The position numbers and the translations under genes are program-made. Below, piece after piece: positions 1 to 13,817 of a DNA stretch of 64,000 bases. The stretch lies in contig CAJNOL010000336.1 in assembly GCA_905250125.1 (NCBI GenBank), positions 62,001 to 126,000 on the forward strand, read 5' to 3'. The DNA comes from Rotaria sordida (lineage: Eukaryota > Rotifera > Eurotatoria > Philodinida > Philodinidae). The notes under the pieces were generated by a model. That model was not told the DNA's origin. It saw only the letters and a list, made by a program, of their open reading frames with translations, and did no database searches. Each line of letters starts with the position of its first letter. Positions within the stretch are counted from its first letter, which is position 1.

Positions 1-178
1 AAAAGACACATTCAATTGAAATTCTAAAAAAAAAAATCCATACTAGATGACTACCAACACAACACACATATATTGAAACAATGACTACGGAATCACACAA
101 CGGAAAAAAAAGAAAAAAACAAACTTAATATTGAATGTTCATCAGCTGAGGTACTGTCTAGAAAAGAACACTAATCTA
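1..178. other. 3' flank of the K-Cl cotransporter gene
   Basis: AT-rich sequence downstream of the minus-strand cotransporter stop codon. It would hold the 3' UTR of that gene. No other gene is visible. Confidence 0.5.
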
Positions 179-3100
179 TTATGAAAATATTGTGATAACT
201 TCACGTCCACTACCACGCATTAATAATAATCTATCTAAACCTTCTGTTAGTGCATCGACGTATTCGATATAAGAATATGCAGCTAAACTTGATTGTTTCG
301 TTGGTGGAGATGGAAGGTTAATAAGAACAAGTTTAGCATCACGTGAACGTTCTTTAATTTTCTCATTGAGTCTTACAGCTGAATGCATTTTACGCATAGA
401 TGAGTCAGTTCTAAAAAAAATTTGGTTTTTTTAGTTATACATTGTTTTTTTAATAATTTCATACATACACATTTTTTTTTAAACTTTCTAATTGACTTGG
501 TGTAAATGTATAATGATATTGATCATTCGTTTCATCAAAACTTGACTTTCGTTGTTGTTGATTATTTATTATTGCTTCCATAGGTATTTGAGACTAAGAA
601 AATAAATCAAAAATATTTCTATATAAAGTAACTATTAAATAATGGAGTACAAGCAGGACAAATCACATAGCATGCTTTAGTTAAAACAAAAATCAAGAAT
701 CAGATTAGTGTATTAATAAATAGTTAATTATTACATATAGAGGATCACTATGTACATCTCAAATTATTACTTTGCTCGTTCGTCGTTCAAATCCCATTGC
801 CTATATAAACATATCCAGTGATTATATTTAGTATTTTATTATTGAATAATAAAAGTTTTGATATTTTTATATGACTTACTTGAAGTTGAAGATCTTTATC
901 AGCTAATTTCAGATCTTTAAGTAATTTAATACGTTCAGCTAATTTAAGTGATTTTTCATAAGCATATGCTGAAATTTCTTGATCTTCCTAAAAGTAAATA
1001 TAATCTTTTATTCTTATTAAAATATCAAAACAAGCAAACCATTTCAACAACATCAACTTCTGCTACAATGCGTAATTGATACATATATTGTTCAAGATCT
1101 CTTTTCATAGCAACTGAATTATCTTCCTTTTGTGTCACAGTAAATAAACGTAAACGACAACGTGACCAAACTTTATGACGTTTTAATAGAAAAGCAATAA
1201 GAAAAAGAAGACCACCATCATGTATAATCCACCAAATATCAATTGTACCATCTTGAATTTCTTTATTATCTGGAAAATTATCAATATTTCTTGGAACAAT
1301 TACAGTACATTGACGAGCTTCAGCAATAACAATAGTACCTATTCAATATCACGATAATGAAAACATCACCAAACAAAATTAAAAAAAAAACATTTCCATA
1401 CGAATAAATGCTTCAGCTGAAAAACCATTAAAATCTTTCTTCCATTGTGTTGGCCAACAGAGGATAACTGTATTTGGTCTTAAACCCCCTAAACCTTCCG
1501 TTTGAATTCTATATAAAAACAAAAAAACAAGCTGTTAGTGCAATACTTGTGGGATTAAACTGTGAAACACGATATAACCGTGGTTGTTAATCCCAAGAAT
1601 ATTATTCTTTTATGTCTCTCAGAATCTGTGATGTGTTGTTTCTAAGACGTCTGCCAGATCTATGATAAGTCGCTTGTCTGGCACAATCAGTCGATTCCGT
1701 CTGTCATGATGTATGAGAGTACAAAGTTCTACCCTATATACCACAACGCTCATTTTAGATCGTGTTTCACAAAATAATAATAATACTAAGTTAAAATTTA
1801 AATAAAATTCTACATACAATGCACTAATACCATCTTCGGCATCTTTAGCGGCCAATACTTCAGCAAAACCTTGTACTTTAGCTTGAGTCAAACCAGATTT
1901 TAATAACTAAAATCATTAATAGCAAAAAAAAAACAATTTATATCTGTAGGTTTATTGAAAAGAACATAATGCCTTAAAATATGAGTATAAAGATAATAAA
2001 TTATCTTTAGATGAATATCTTAATCCACTTAAAATTTTAAATTGATATATGAGATTTAATTATTCAAATCTACCTAAAAGGAATTACAGAATTAATCTAT
2101 ACTTAATTCGAACAATCGATATCAAGCATAAAATCCCTATTTTAAGTTTTTCTTAGTTCATTTTAATTATTAATATAAAATTGATTCTATTAATATAGAT
2201 ACTAACTTCCTGATAAATATAATATAATTGTAACACTTTTCGAAATTTTTTTTGTCAATCTATGAATAATTAATATTCATTTCATTAATGATGATATACT
2301 TATATAATATCTCATAGAAACTTTGAAGTAATTTTCTATATATATATTCTGATAGTTCAAACAGTGCTCTATAATTCTATAACATTTCACTATTCTTCAG
2401 TTAGTATGATGATATTAGAATTTTGATCAAAGGTGTTCATCTGTAATTTAAATTAATAAGGAAAACTTTCGTTTCTATATCTAAGTTCGTGCTACACTAA
2501 AATTTTGTGTTTAGCGACCACGCTCTACTCCTCATAATAGTTAAAAGATTTTATATATGGTTTCTTGAAGGACGAGACAAGGCTAAAAACGACAAACGAT
2601 CGACTGGATCTGTAATTCAGATCACTTTGCATCTATAATTTCTCAATCATAATATAAAGATCATCCTTATCAAGGCAATAGATCTGTTCGATCTTTTCCG
2701 ATGTTGTTCAGTTACAAATTCTCTTCAATTATGCTTTGTCTTCAATATCGTTTCGACCTTCACGAAGTCATGCATTTCATATATTTGAAAGCTTTCCTAA
2801 TCCATCTAAACCAGAGGCAAACATCTCTGATCGGAATTCTACTATTATCATGCTTATATGGAGAGAGAGAATTTCTTCGAGCCTTCCGCAAGGTATTATA
2901 ATGCCACTGTCACTACTTTTAGTATGCCCTAAATACATATTAATTATTTAAGAAAAAAAAATCCTTTTCAAATAATACTTACTGCACGAATTGGTGCAAT
3001 ATGTTGGCATCTATCAATATAATCACCTTCTAAAACACTTGCTGCAACAACAAAACCTCTTCCTATAATAAAATAATAGATAAATCATATTTATATATAA

Positions 3101-6100
3101 TATTTCTATATACCAGCTTTAAGTTGATAAAGAAAATTGAATATTTTCGAATGGCGTAGAATATATGTTTCATTTTCATCATTTCTATCAACACTAATAA
3201 ATGCAAGTAATTGAGGTCTCCAATTTTTTGTATGTGGTGGTGCTTCATCAACACGATATAATGCATAACGAGCTGCTGACATTGATAAACCACGTATACC
3301 ATCTCCCCATTCTTTTTCCGCTCTAAATTTTAATATGAAAAACTTTCAAATGACTTTATTATTATACCCTTTATATTCAATAAATTTATATATGATTATT
3401 GCAATCAACATAGCAATAAGAGCAAAATACCATGAAGCAATAAACATAATTGAGACACAAAGAAATACACCTATACTTGAAAGAATCCTAAAGAAAAATA
3501 AATAGTATAGTAATGATTTTTTTTTGATTTTACCAATGATAAAAACGAAAACGTGGTCGCCAACTAGGTGCTCCTAGAATAGTTTGTAATGCACAAGCTA
3601 AATTAACAAATCCATAACATAATAAAAAAAACCTAAAATAATATACAAAAATATTTGTTTAGATTTTTATTCGATTAATAATCTTCTTTTTTCTTTCTTT
3701 CTTATTTACATTGATAAAAGTGCTGTAAGTTTATCGACATCAGCAATTAAAATTCCACATTCACAAATAGTTAATGTAAGAAAAAGTGCTGGCACTGGTT
3801 CACCTCGCCAAGATTTTGCAAATGGTCGAAGTATTGGTATTAAATCATCTTTAGCTACAGCTTGTAAAAGTCTTGGTGCACCTTTTCATAAAAAAAAAAA
3901 CAAAAAAAACAAAATTAAATTTTCATTAAAAATTTTTACCTGTTAATGTTTGTAAACCAGCTCCAACAGTTGAACAAAATGCTCCAATTGTTATAACCCA
4001 TTTATTTGGCCATGCTAAAACTGACACAACTAATTGTTTATTAATACTATCACCAAATTTATCTCTTAATAATGAACTATGTGTACATGCTGCCAAAAAA
4101 ATTACATTTGATAAATCTAGAAAAATAATTATAAATTAAAGAAAAATATAAAATGTATTAATCAGTAGCGAATTTAGGGAAGAACACTAGTAGACAATCG
4201 TTTCTCTTCCTATCCATCTATTTTTCAAAATTCTAGATTGGCCACTGATGAACTGAAAGTTTTCGCATAAAATATTTCTTCATTTTTCAACTAATTAAGA
4301 TGTTCAGTAGAATCTATTCAATATTGGTTTTAAATCGAAATTTTGTGCTCTTTTTGAATCTATATTCGGAGTTTTCTTTTTTTTATTAGACTTATATTAT
4401 AGAAGTTATGAGCGGACGTGAAAATAAAATTTGGACGAAGACTAGAGCTCGTCGGGTCTGAAATTTTCGGACTCGACAGAGACAGATTCATAAACAGAGA
4501 ATGCAACTAATGATGTTCACTATTGCATATGTTCTACGAGTCATAACATGACGGACGAGATCGAGCTCTACAGAGTGCGTTTGGAACTGAGATTCTGGAA
4601 GTCGTTCGCCAGAAATGATTAGTACGTTTTTTGTGAGAATAAAAATCAAGGAATTGCAAAACATGATTCATTCATAATCTAGATTTGGAAAGGAAAATAA
4701 ATTCTAATTCTGATTTGATAATTTAAAATTCTTGCTAACATTCTAAATCGATTGAAAAATGAACGAACATTTTATCTGAAAACTTTCGATCCGTCATCTA
4801 TTATTAATAAAAATATTCATACAAACAAAAGATGTTGTTAATATAGCAGCAATAGTTCCACGTGGAATACTTCGACTTGGATCACGTAAATCTCCACTAC
4901 GATTTGAACCAGCCATAATACCTAATAGAATATTTATTAGTTTTATATTTCAAAAGAAATAATCTTTTGTTTTTTTTTACCGGTAACTGATGGAAAATAA
5001 ATACCAACAAGTATTAAAAATGTTGTTAATTCTTGTGCAACAACTTCAAATGTTGGATCACCTTTTATGTCACGTTCAATTTCACCTTCAGCACGATAAT
5101 GTGAAAAAAGATTTTCTATAAAACTAAATTCTTTATTCTGTATTTAATAAAAAAAAAAACAAGAACGAAATAAACGTACCGGATAATTGCCACTGTTTTA
5201 ATCCGGGTACACCTTGTGCAACTCGAACATCATTTATACGATCATTTGGTGAACATAATGTATTTGTTGATTTATTACATATAGATGCGTAAAGTGGACA
5301 TAATACAGTTTCATTACCTTCTGTACACCATTTATCTTCAATACAATAACGACCTACATCATTATTTAATACATTGGATTTTATTAAATGACTTGGATTT
5401 GAACCAACAAGACAAATACTTTGAAAGAAGAAAAGAAAAACAAAGAGAAGAAATTGATATTTTATTTTGTAAAAAAAGAAGTAATTCAATTTACAGTAAA
5501 TCCGGTGGGCTAAATGAACTTTTTATAACACCAGCATATATAGACAATATAGATATAACAACAGCAAATAATGATAATGGAGCAATTCTTGTTACAAATC
5601 GAATACCAATTAAAACGCATGTTCCAATAATTAGAAGAAGTATAGTACCATATATACGATAATGATTAAATGCTACTATTGGTTTTTCAACATCATCACC
5701 AAAAAGACGACATTTTTCTGGACACATATATTTCTTTGAAAACAAAAAAATACAACTTTAGAAAAAAAAATCTATCGATTAAATTTTGACATACGACAAC
5801 GATTTCAACAGCTCCAACAATATACATTGAAGCAGCAAATGTATTACCAAGATAAAATAATATACCAACGGCACCACCAAATTCAGGTCCAAGTGAACGA
5901 GATATCATAAAATAAGCTCCACCAGCTGGTACTATACCATTTGTAGCAATAGCTGCCATTGAAATAGCTGTTAGAAGAGTCTGAATAGAAAAATAAAAGA
6001 ATTTACAAAAAAAAGAAACAATAATTCCTATAAAAAGAATTTCATACACAAGAACTACAAATAACAACAATTAAAAGTGTTTGAAGTGCACCAGCAATAC

Positions 6101-7216
6101 CAATTAACCAAAAAAGACGAATAAATACAATAACACCTAGAAAAAGAAAAATAATATCAAATGAACTTTATAAATTTAAAAAATATATATTACCGAATAT
6201 ATTTTGAACGCATGGAAGGTAAACACCAAATATTGTACCAAGATTTGCTGATTTCTAGGATAATAGAATTTTATATTTGCTTTTTCTTTGTTCTTTTTTA
6301 CTTCAAACAAACCTGTTGAGTCCCTGTTGGTTTTTCAGCTTCTGCTGCATTTGGTACAATACCACCTCTATAATTATATAATTGATCAAGTACCGTTCGT
6401 GGTCGATGATCACGTTCCTTCAAATTTTGATTATGTTTTTTTTTTTTCGTAATAAAAAACAAAATTTTTTTTTACATACTTCATAAATACTTTCATTTAA
6501 TTTAATAGAACATTGAGGTGTTTGTAATGGTAGTTTTTCATTTTCAGTTGTTGAATTTATATTATGAATTGCCTCTTAAAATAATTCTTCTTTTTTTTTT
6601 CACATACATATATATTAAATATTTTTAATTTACCATTTTCATTTGTATCCGTTACTTCAGATGATTTAATAATAACAAACCGCCCACTTTTTTCAGTAGA
6701 TGATACTGAACCTATGACAAAAAAAAAGTACATGAATTATAGGTTTTTTTTTGTCTTTGAATAAGATCGTTGTCTGCTCACTCATTACGCCTAATCACTC
6801 TGTGTTATTTTACTTTCAACACTTCAAATGAAAACATTTTGATCCTTTTTTGCTACGTTTTTTTTTTACGGTTATAAAAACTATTAAAGAGCAAATAATT
6901 GAATATGACATTTCTTTCTCTTATTAGATCAAAAATAAAACATATACTTCAACAATACACACGAAAGAGCAATTAAGAATATATGGTAGAGTTCTTATCT
7001 TCATCCAACAATTATAGAAAAACGTTTTTTTTTTTTTCTTGGATACAAACCATGTCGAGATGTAGATGATAAATCATCTTGATTTGTGCTATTTTGCTGC
7101 TCCGAAAAATTTTGATTATTATCATTAAATTTGACATGATAGGGTGATCGATTTGATGGATTAACTGTTTGTTCTTCTTGTTGTTGTTGTTCGTTTCCTT
7201 CATTCACTGTTGCCAT
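179..7216 (-). CDS. KCC: K-Cl cotransporter (SLC12A4-7 / KCC family)
   Basis: Electroneutral potassium-chloride symporter of the plasma membrane, used in cell volume and chloride control. The model has 24 exons, high to low: 7216-7051, 6711-6634, 6574-6480, 6417-6313, 6254-6194, 6136-6048, 5980-5795, 5733-5495, 5418-5180, 5130-4981, 4921-4823, 4116-3940, 3881-3710, 3632-3534, 3487-3368, 3322-3114, 3062-2983, 1906-1818, 1508-1402, 1338-1040, 987-880, 800-771, 593-469, 410-179. All phases agree and give 1117 residues, normal for KCCs. Seen directly: TM3-4 block with [20 protein letters not shown] and [16 protein letters not shown], the large cysteine-bearing loop with N-glycosylation sites, [25 protein letters not shown], and the family C-terminus [19 protein letters not shown]. 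The start gives a Gln/Asn-rich cytosolic N-terminus. Large introns (4117-4822, 1907-2982, 1509-1817) hold repeats. The KCC versus NKCC choice rests on the TM3-4 block and C-terminus; the vertebrate subtype cannot be assigned. Confidence 0.95.
1561..1771. mobile_element. Short inverted-repeat element (MITE-like) in a KCC intron
   Basis: A 211-base segment in the intron between exons 18 and 19 of the cotransporter begins TGTGAAACACGAT and ends with the exact reverse complement, ATCGTGTTTCACA. There is no coding capacity. The right-end sequence TTTTAGATCGTGTTTC recurs near 41396-41411, which supports a dispersed family. The transposase family is unknown. Confidence 0.6.
4443..4570. mobile_element. 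TA-flanked MITE, copy A
   Basis: About 128 bases in the large KCC intron 4117-4822. It starts TAGAGCTCGTCGGG and ends GAGCTCTA, so both ends carry inverted GAGCTC next to TA, the target of mariner-type transposons. The inner sequence GTCTGAAATTTTCGGACTCG is nearly shared with copy B at 51273-51364. It is non-coding. Confidence 0.6.
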
Positions 7217-9986
7217 AATTCTAAGTAAGACATAAATAATTTATTTATCCGAAGAAAAAGAAAAAGAAAATAAACAGGCAAGAATCTTATTTCCTATTCT
7301 ATTTGCCCTTTTTTTTTTCTCTCTCTCTCTCACTCTCTTTTTCTTCATCCACCTGATTACCAAATAGCAAAAATGTATTGATTATAGAAGCTGTAGTAAT
7401 CGTAGAAGATATATGAATAATAATGACAGCAGTATCGTTTCTTTAATGCTCCCTTATAATCTAGTTGGACTTGTTGCGTTCTTGAGATTTTTTTTCCTTC
7501 TTTACTCGTCGTTTGTCGTTCTGAAGTAATTCGTTGTTATTGCGGATGCTATGTTAATCTTGAATAGATTCTTAGTAATGGTTGAATCATAGAGAAACAT
7601 AAAACTATATAATGAAAGGCGAATACGAAAATAACTTGATTGTTTCCCATCTAAAATATAAGAGAGAAAAATAGAAAACATATCATTTATTTCACGTATT
7701 TCTATTATTTATTAATCTTTCAAGACATAAATATAACTAATAAGAATGTCGTATTCTTACTAATGACATACACGCAAAACAAAAAAAAAATAACACCATC
7801 ATAGAAGATGTCGTATACGAACTTGTTTTGCCTATAGCAATAAGCATGTGTTTTACAGAGCAATGTGAATAAATGCATTACTGACAATGGTAATTTTCAG
7901 TCTACACTCTAACGTTCAAAATCGTGTGTGTGTGGGTGTGTGTGTCTTTTTTCTTTTTACATCCGCATCGTTTCTCTCTTTTTTTTTCTTTTGGATATTA
8001 CTATCTTGTTTCTGTGACATCTACACATGATGCGTTGCTTTTTTCTTTCTGATTTTCAAGAAGAATTGAGTTGCTATCATAAACAAAAAAAATAACAAAT
8101 ACATCCTTGACAACAATAAAACAAAGTTTGACATATTTCTTAATAGTGATCTATTTGAACGACAGACAAAAAAAAAATACCTGATTAAGAATTTATTGTT
8201 AAGTTTTTTTTTTCTCTTTCAATCTCTTAGTACAATTAGCTATTCATTCGTCTTTTGAGTACTGTTTGATAGAATTATATTTGTCTCGGGAAAAAAACGA
8301 TTCCATTCGGAAGAATATATATATATATATAAACAAGCATCTTTCCGACTCAAACTCATCTTAAACATGATTAAATAAAATAATTGATTTTCCTATCAAA
8401 TTCTTTTCTTTTTTTTCTCATTTCTGGTTTCATGCCTCGTAAGAAAAATCTTTCGCTCGATGTGCTCAATAATACGACCAAGTGGAATTCTATACAAAAA
8501 TTAGTAGTTAATCATAAGATTAAAAAAAAAGAAAGAAAGAAAGGTTACTTCATTCTTCTAATTTTTATGTCACTAATACCTATTATCTATATATAGACGG
8601 TTAATTTCCGAAACCTTTCTTTCAAAATGTCTTTTGTTGCTATTTTTATTTTTGATTTATTGATCGTGTCATATACATCCGAATATACCTGTTTTTTTCC
8701 TTCATTTAGGTTTTTTTTCACTAGATTAATACATAAAAATAAAAACTAACAGAATATACATGATTGGTAGATTTTTTTTTATATGTATGTGGATGGTTAT
8801 CTATGCTCAAGTCACGATTGCATACGGCGATGGTAATAATTATCTTTTTTTTATGAGTTCGTGCTACCTCAACAACAAAAACATCAAGAATAACAATAAA
8901 CAGAAGGGCATATTATATCTATGTACAAATATAATTGTCAAAATATATATATTGCTATTAAGTCGATCGAAGGGAGAAAGTCCAATACTCAGCATTATCT
9001 GTAAATATTAGTCTTTGTAAATACATGTGCGATTGTGTCGAGATCGCAACTCTAAACAATTGATTTTCTTGATTTCCTATGCAGGAAACAACTCAAAGGG
9101 TACTGTCAAATTAGTACTCGATTGCAATGCAACACAACAACCAAAAGACAAGAAAAAGAAAACTAATAAAAGCAATAGCATATTTCTTCTTACTCTTTCA
9201 AATATAAACTTCAATTGTAGTCTGATAAAGAACAGCCTCATGTTCCTATTACCAGAGAATGTTGTTCGCACTTATTTTTTTTTTTTTTTGGCTGTTCTCC
9301 TATCTATTTTTACTCTAACTCTCTACATTGTTGTGTTTATGTTTGATAGTCTGAATACTATTAGTATATAAGCAAGATTATTATCTAAGAACATAAGGAT
9401 CATAGGCATTCTTCCTGTTTTTCATAGGCTAGTATGACATCGAATTAATCCTAAGGTCACATTTTATTAATCGGTATCATATAATTATATAGGTTTTTTT
9501 TCTTGGCCAATACATCATAATGAAAAAAAAAGATGTGCTAAAGCCAATCAATATTTATTTTAGCTTATATTCTAATTTAATAACAATGTTTTGCCTCAAC
9601 AAAAGAAAAAAATATATTATATTGCAAAAGAAAATGATTTAGTAATATAAATGCATTGAAAACAGTACTACTATTTTGATTGTCTCTCTCTTTTCAATTA
9701 TTAATTTGATATAATCTTTCCTTTCTTTTTTTTTTTTTGTTTGGTCTAAAAATAGTTCCTATTCATTAATGCTTCAAGAATTCATATCATATTACAAGAA
9801 ACTCAAACATTAATTAATGTATCTTGAATATAATTGATTTTTTCATAATAAAAAGAGGTCGCTTATGATCATATAAAACGAAGTCCATTGCTTAACGACC
9901 ATGTTTACCAATGTTTTTCACATGCATATAACACAAAAAAAAGCCACTTTACTCGACAACAGTATCAATTCTTTCATTGATCAAAC
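7217..9986. other. Divergent intergenic region between KCC and EFHC2
   Basis: This 2.8 kb stretch should contain the promoters of the minus-strand cotransporter and the plus-strand EFHC2 gene. It is AT-rich, with poly-T tracts, a GT repeat at 7924-7946 and an AT run near 8319-8332. Open frames here are low-complexity and lack family resemblance. I see no gene. Confidence 0.5.
7924..7946. repeat. GT microsatellite
   Basis: A run of GT dinucleotides with one interruption upstream of the KCC gene. Confidence 0.8.
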
Positions 9987-12900
9987 ATGGCGTTACCATT
10001 TTTGCCTGGCAACACATTTGAACGAAAAGTAATTATCATTTTTTTTAATTCGAAAAAAGAAAATAATTAATTAAATATTCTTTTTCTTTTTATTTTCGTT
10101 AAGATTGGCAAAGATAAATTTCATTTAACACATCAATTTGATAAATACAATGGTGTAGGTATGTTAACAGGTAATAAATTGGGTGTTGGTGGTGTACCAT
10201 TAGCAGGTGAAGATCTTCGACCGAAAAATTCTGTTTATCCACGAGGTAAGAAGAAAAAAAAAGAAACGATAGATAAACTTAATGATTATGAAAATTTGTT
10301 TCTAGGTGAAGGACCTGATCGACCAGCTTGGCTTGCTTTTGATAAACAAGTTCTTTGTTTTGATGCTTATTTTCAAGAATCAATAACTGAACGTCCAGAA
10401 GAACAATATCGTATTCGAAAATGTCGAGTTTATTTTTATCCAGAAGATGACACAGTTCAAGGTCTACTAATACAATTATTTTATAATATGAGCATTATTT
10501 TTTTGTGTTTTTAGTTGTTGAACAACGTCAAAATAATGTTGGTTTCCCTCAGGGTACAATTCTTAAACGTCATCGTGTACCATTACCAGCACCAAATGAT
10601 GATCGATTTTATACATATGATCAATTTAATGTTGGAGCTGAAGTATCATTATATGGACGTGTATACAAATTAATTGATTGTGATCCATTTACACGAAATT
10701 TTTTAACAAAACTTGGTGTACGTGTACCACCAGGTATGACATAAGAGTATTGAATAATTTATTCAAAAAAAAAAACAAAAATTTATGCTTAGGTTTTTCG
10801 GCACCGGAAGATCCATTTCTTAAACATCGTCAAGTAGTAAGTCATTTTCTTATTTGCGTCATAAAAAATGCTTAATTTAACTTAGTTTGATTGCTTTTTT
10901 ACTTGACTGCAGTTGTCTTCTGAAATGTTTTGGATAACTACCTAGATAATATACGTTCTTGACAGCAATAATCTCCTTACATTATCAATTTTTTTGTTGC
11001 ATAGCGTAAAAAACGAGGCAGTTCTCTACAAAGTAAGATAATCATCGAAAGCCTCGCAGCAGTATGTTTCAGAAGAAAAAAAAACCAAGGTCATGAAATA
11101 AACGAGTCTTTTACTAAACGTTTATTATTTAATAGAAACATCACAAAAAAAACTAATGATTAGAATATAATTTTCTTCAGAAATGTTTGGTCTTTCTTTT
11201 AGCATATATATATATATCGGGAAAGAGCACAAAATTTTGATTCTAACTCAATATTTTAATTTTTTTTCCAAGAAATTTTCATACTACTCATTAATACGAG
11301 TTAATAATTACTATGAAATACATTGTATGTTTTGCTAAATTTCAAGCTTAGAATCATCATCAGCTGGATAGGATAAAATCAGGATCATTCAAAATTATTT
11401 TATATAAATATCATAGTCTTTCTTTGACTTGATTTCTTTTTTAATACTTAAAATTATTTGATATTTTTCGATAATCTCTATTTTGTAATTTCAACAAATA
11501 TTCCATTAACTTTTATCTCAAAAATATTTTCAATTTATTAGGCTGAAGGTACTCAAAATCCACTTCGTCCATATGAAAGAATTGATACATTAAAACAATT
11601 TATTAATCATGATACACATGTCTTACGTTTTTGGGGTGTTTGGGATGATACAGAAAGTTTATATGGTGATGCACGAAATTTTGTTATACATTATTTTCTT
11701 GCAGGTAACAAATGAAAAGAATAAAAACGACATAACAAGATTTATATTGAAATTTGTTTTTTTTTTGTCGATTATCTATAGATGATACGATGGAAATTCG
11801 TGAAGTTCTTCCACCAAATTCTGGTCGTGATGCACCACCAACATATCTTGCTCGAAATAAATTACCGAAAGATTTTAATGGATTACGTTTGCCGGGGGAA
11901 AATGCTCAACGTACAGTACTTAATGTATTTGGACAATTAAATAAACAACGTTGGATTCTTGATAATCTTAAAGTAAATAAAACAGGCACAAAAAAAAAGA
12001 AATAACAAAACAATTAATTTTGATTTTTAAATTCTATAGACAGGTGCTACTGATCAAAAGTATTATACTGATCAAGATTTAGCTATTGGCCAATTGATAA
12101 ATGTCTATGGACGTAAAGTCTTATTAACTGATTGTGATGAATTTACAAAAAATTATTATCGTACAAAATATGGTGTACAAGATTTTACACCAATTAATTA
12201 TAAAAAAGATAATGATTATAATCTATTAAGACAAACTTATCCATGTAAGAATATATAGATTGAATAACAAGAAAAAAAAGAAAAAACTTATATGTGATTT
12301 ATGTATAGACACGGGCTTTGGTTCAGAAGAAGATTCATTAAATTCAACGAAAAAATTGCTTCCAGAACCAGTTAAAAAAGATTTTAATAAATTTATGGGA
12401 TTTGATCGGTAAGTAAATTGTTTCAGCATACTATCGAACGAGTGATAGATCATAATGACTTATCCATGGAGAGGTTTGAATGCAATGTCGAACAACATAA
12501 TCATTCAAATTGATTTTCATGTTCATCATTGACTATAAAGTTTCAATTGAAATTTATTATTTATCTTTATTCCTTTTCAGTCAAGGCCTTGAAAGTAATG
12601 TTCTTCGTTTTATGGCTAAAATAATAACAAAAGATCCAATACAAGCTGAACGACATTTTATTATATCATATTTTCTTGCCGATGATACTATTAATATTCA
12701 TGAACCGCCAACAAGAAATTCTGGTAATAAAAAAACAAAAAACCTGTATATTAACAATCGAATTTTTAATTTCCTTATTTTTATATAGGTATTGATGGTG
12801 GTAAATTTCTTGAACGTCAAAAAGTGAAAAGACCCAATCAACCACGATATCCACTTGAAATATCTGAATATTTTAATGGAACAGATTTTTATGTTGGAGC

Positions 12901-13817
12901 TCGAGTAATAATAAATGGTTTTGATTTTTATATATATGATGCTGATGAATATGCATTTAAATTAATGGAAAAAGAATCATATCTTTTTCCTGTTTCAAAT
13001 CAACGATTAATTTTAGAAAAATTACGACAATTTTTAACAAATAATTCTGATAGTGTTGAACAATTTGAAAAACATGATCCTCAACATAAAGGTTATTTTG
13101 GTTATGAAACATTTTATTATTTAATGAAAAATCTTGTTGGACATATTTTGGTTGATCATGAAATAATAACACTTGCACGATATTATGCACAGAAAAATTT
13201 TAAAGAACATGATATTTATTCAGTTGTTGCTATTGCTCAAGAACATTTAAGAAAACATAATTATGAACATTTATTACCATTAAAAGAAAATTTAATTAAA
13301 CGAGATCGAAAGTAAATTTTGATTTACTTGACTTTTCTTTTTTTTTTTTTTTTTACAAATTATTATCATTTAGTCGAAATGGTCGATTACCTGCTGAAGA
13401 AGTTCGTATTGCTATACGTTCTGTTCATGTTCCATTACCTGATTATCTTTTAAATACACTTATTAATCGGTGAATTTTATTGAACATTATAATTCAATAT
13501 TTTTATTTTATTTTATTTTATTTTTTGATTATAGTATGACTCAAGAAGATGGTTGTATTGAATATAATGATGTACTTAGTGCCTTAAATTGGCGTGAATT
13601 ACCTGTTTCAAAACCTACGCCAACAAGTGAACATGAACAAGATGATTTTACTTCAACACGTCATACAGATGATCCAACAATGTTAGATAAAACAACACAT
13701 GAACGTAAAAAATTTAATGTTGAATATACAACTATGCTTCAAGATCTTGGTTTAAATATGTCACATCCATTATCAACATTAGGTACATCAAGCAATTGTG
13801 ATGAATGTAAAAAATAA
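9987..13817 (+). CDS. EFHC2: EFHC2-like DM10/EF-hand ciliary protein
   Basis: Axonemal protein of the EFHC1/EFHC2 family, microtubule inner proteins of the ciliary doublet. Thirteen exons: 9987-10028, 10104-10245, 10306-10461, 10515-10733, 10793-10836, 11542-11704, 11782-11972, 12040-12244, 12309-12408, 12581-12723, 12789-13311, 13374-13469, 13535-13817. Phases agree and give 768 residues, close to human EFHC2. The N-terminus MALPFLPGNTFERK matches the family start. Three DM10 domains: about residues 65-185 (AFDKQVLCFDAYF...YDQFNVGAEVSLYGR), 220-365 (LRFWGVWDDTESLYGD...YFLADDTMEI) and 425-540 (LRFMAK...YFNGTDFYVGARV). A C-terminal EF-hand region at about 555-600 has a degenerate loop (DPQHKGYFGYET), so calcium binding is doubtful. 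EFHC2 is preferred over EFHC1 by length and N-terminus. MNS1, another doublet protein, follows on the same strand. Confidence 0.95.
10837..11541. other. Long intron 5 of EFHC2
   Basis: A 705-base GT-AG intron in a gene whose other introns are mostly 50-180 bases. It contains an inverted pair ACGAGGC / GCCTCG near 11008-11058 and AT-rich sequence, but no gene. Confidence 0.6.

Noticed and set aside
5285-5662. Plus-strand frame of 125 residues opposite the cotransporter
   Set aside because: Antisense shadow of KCC exons 8 and 9.
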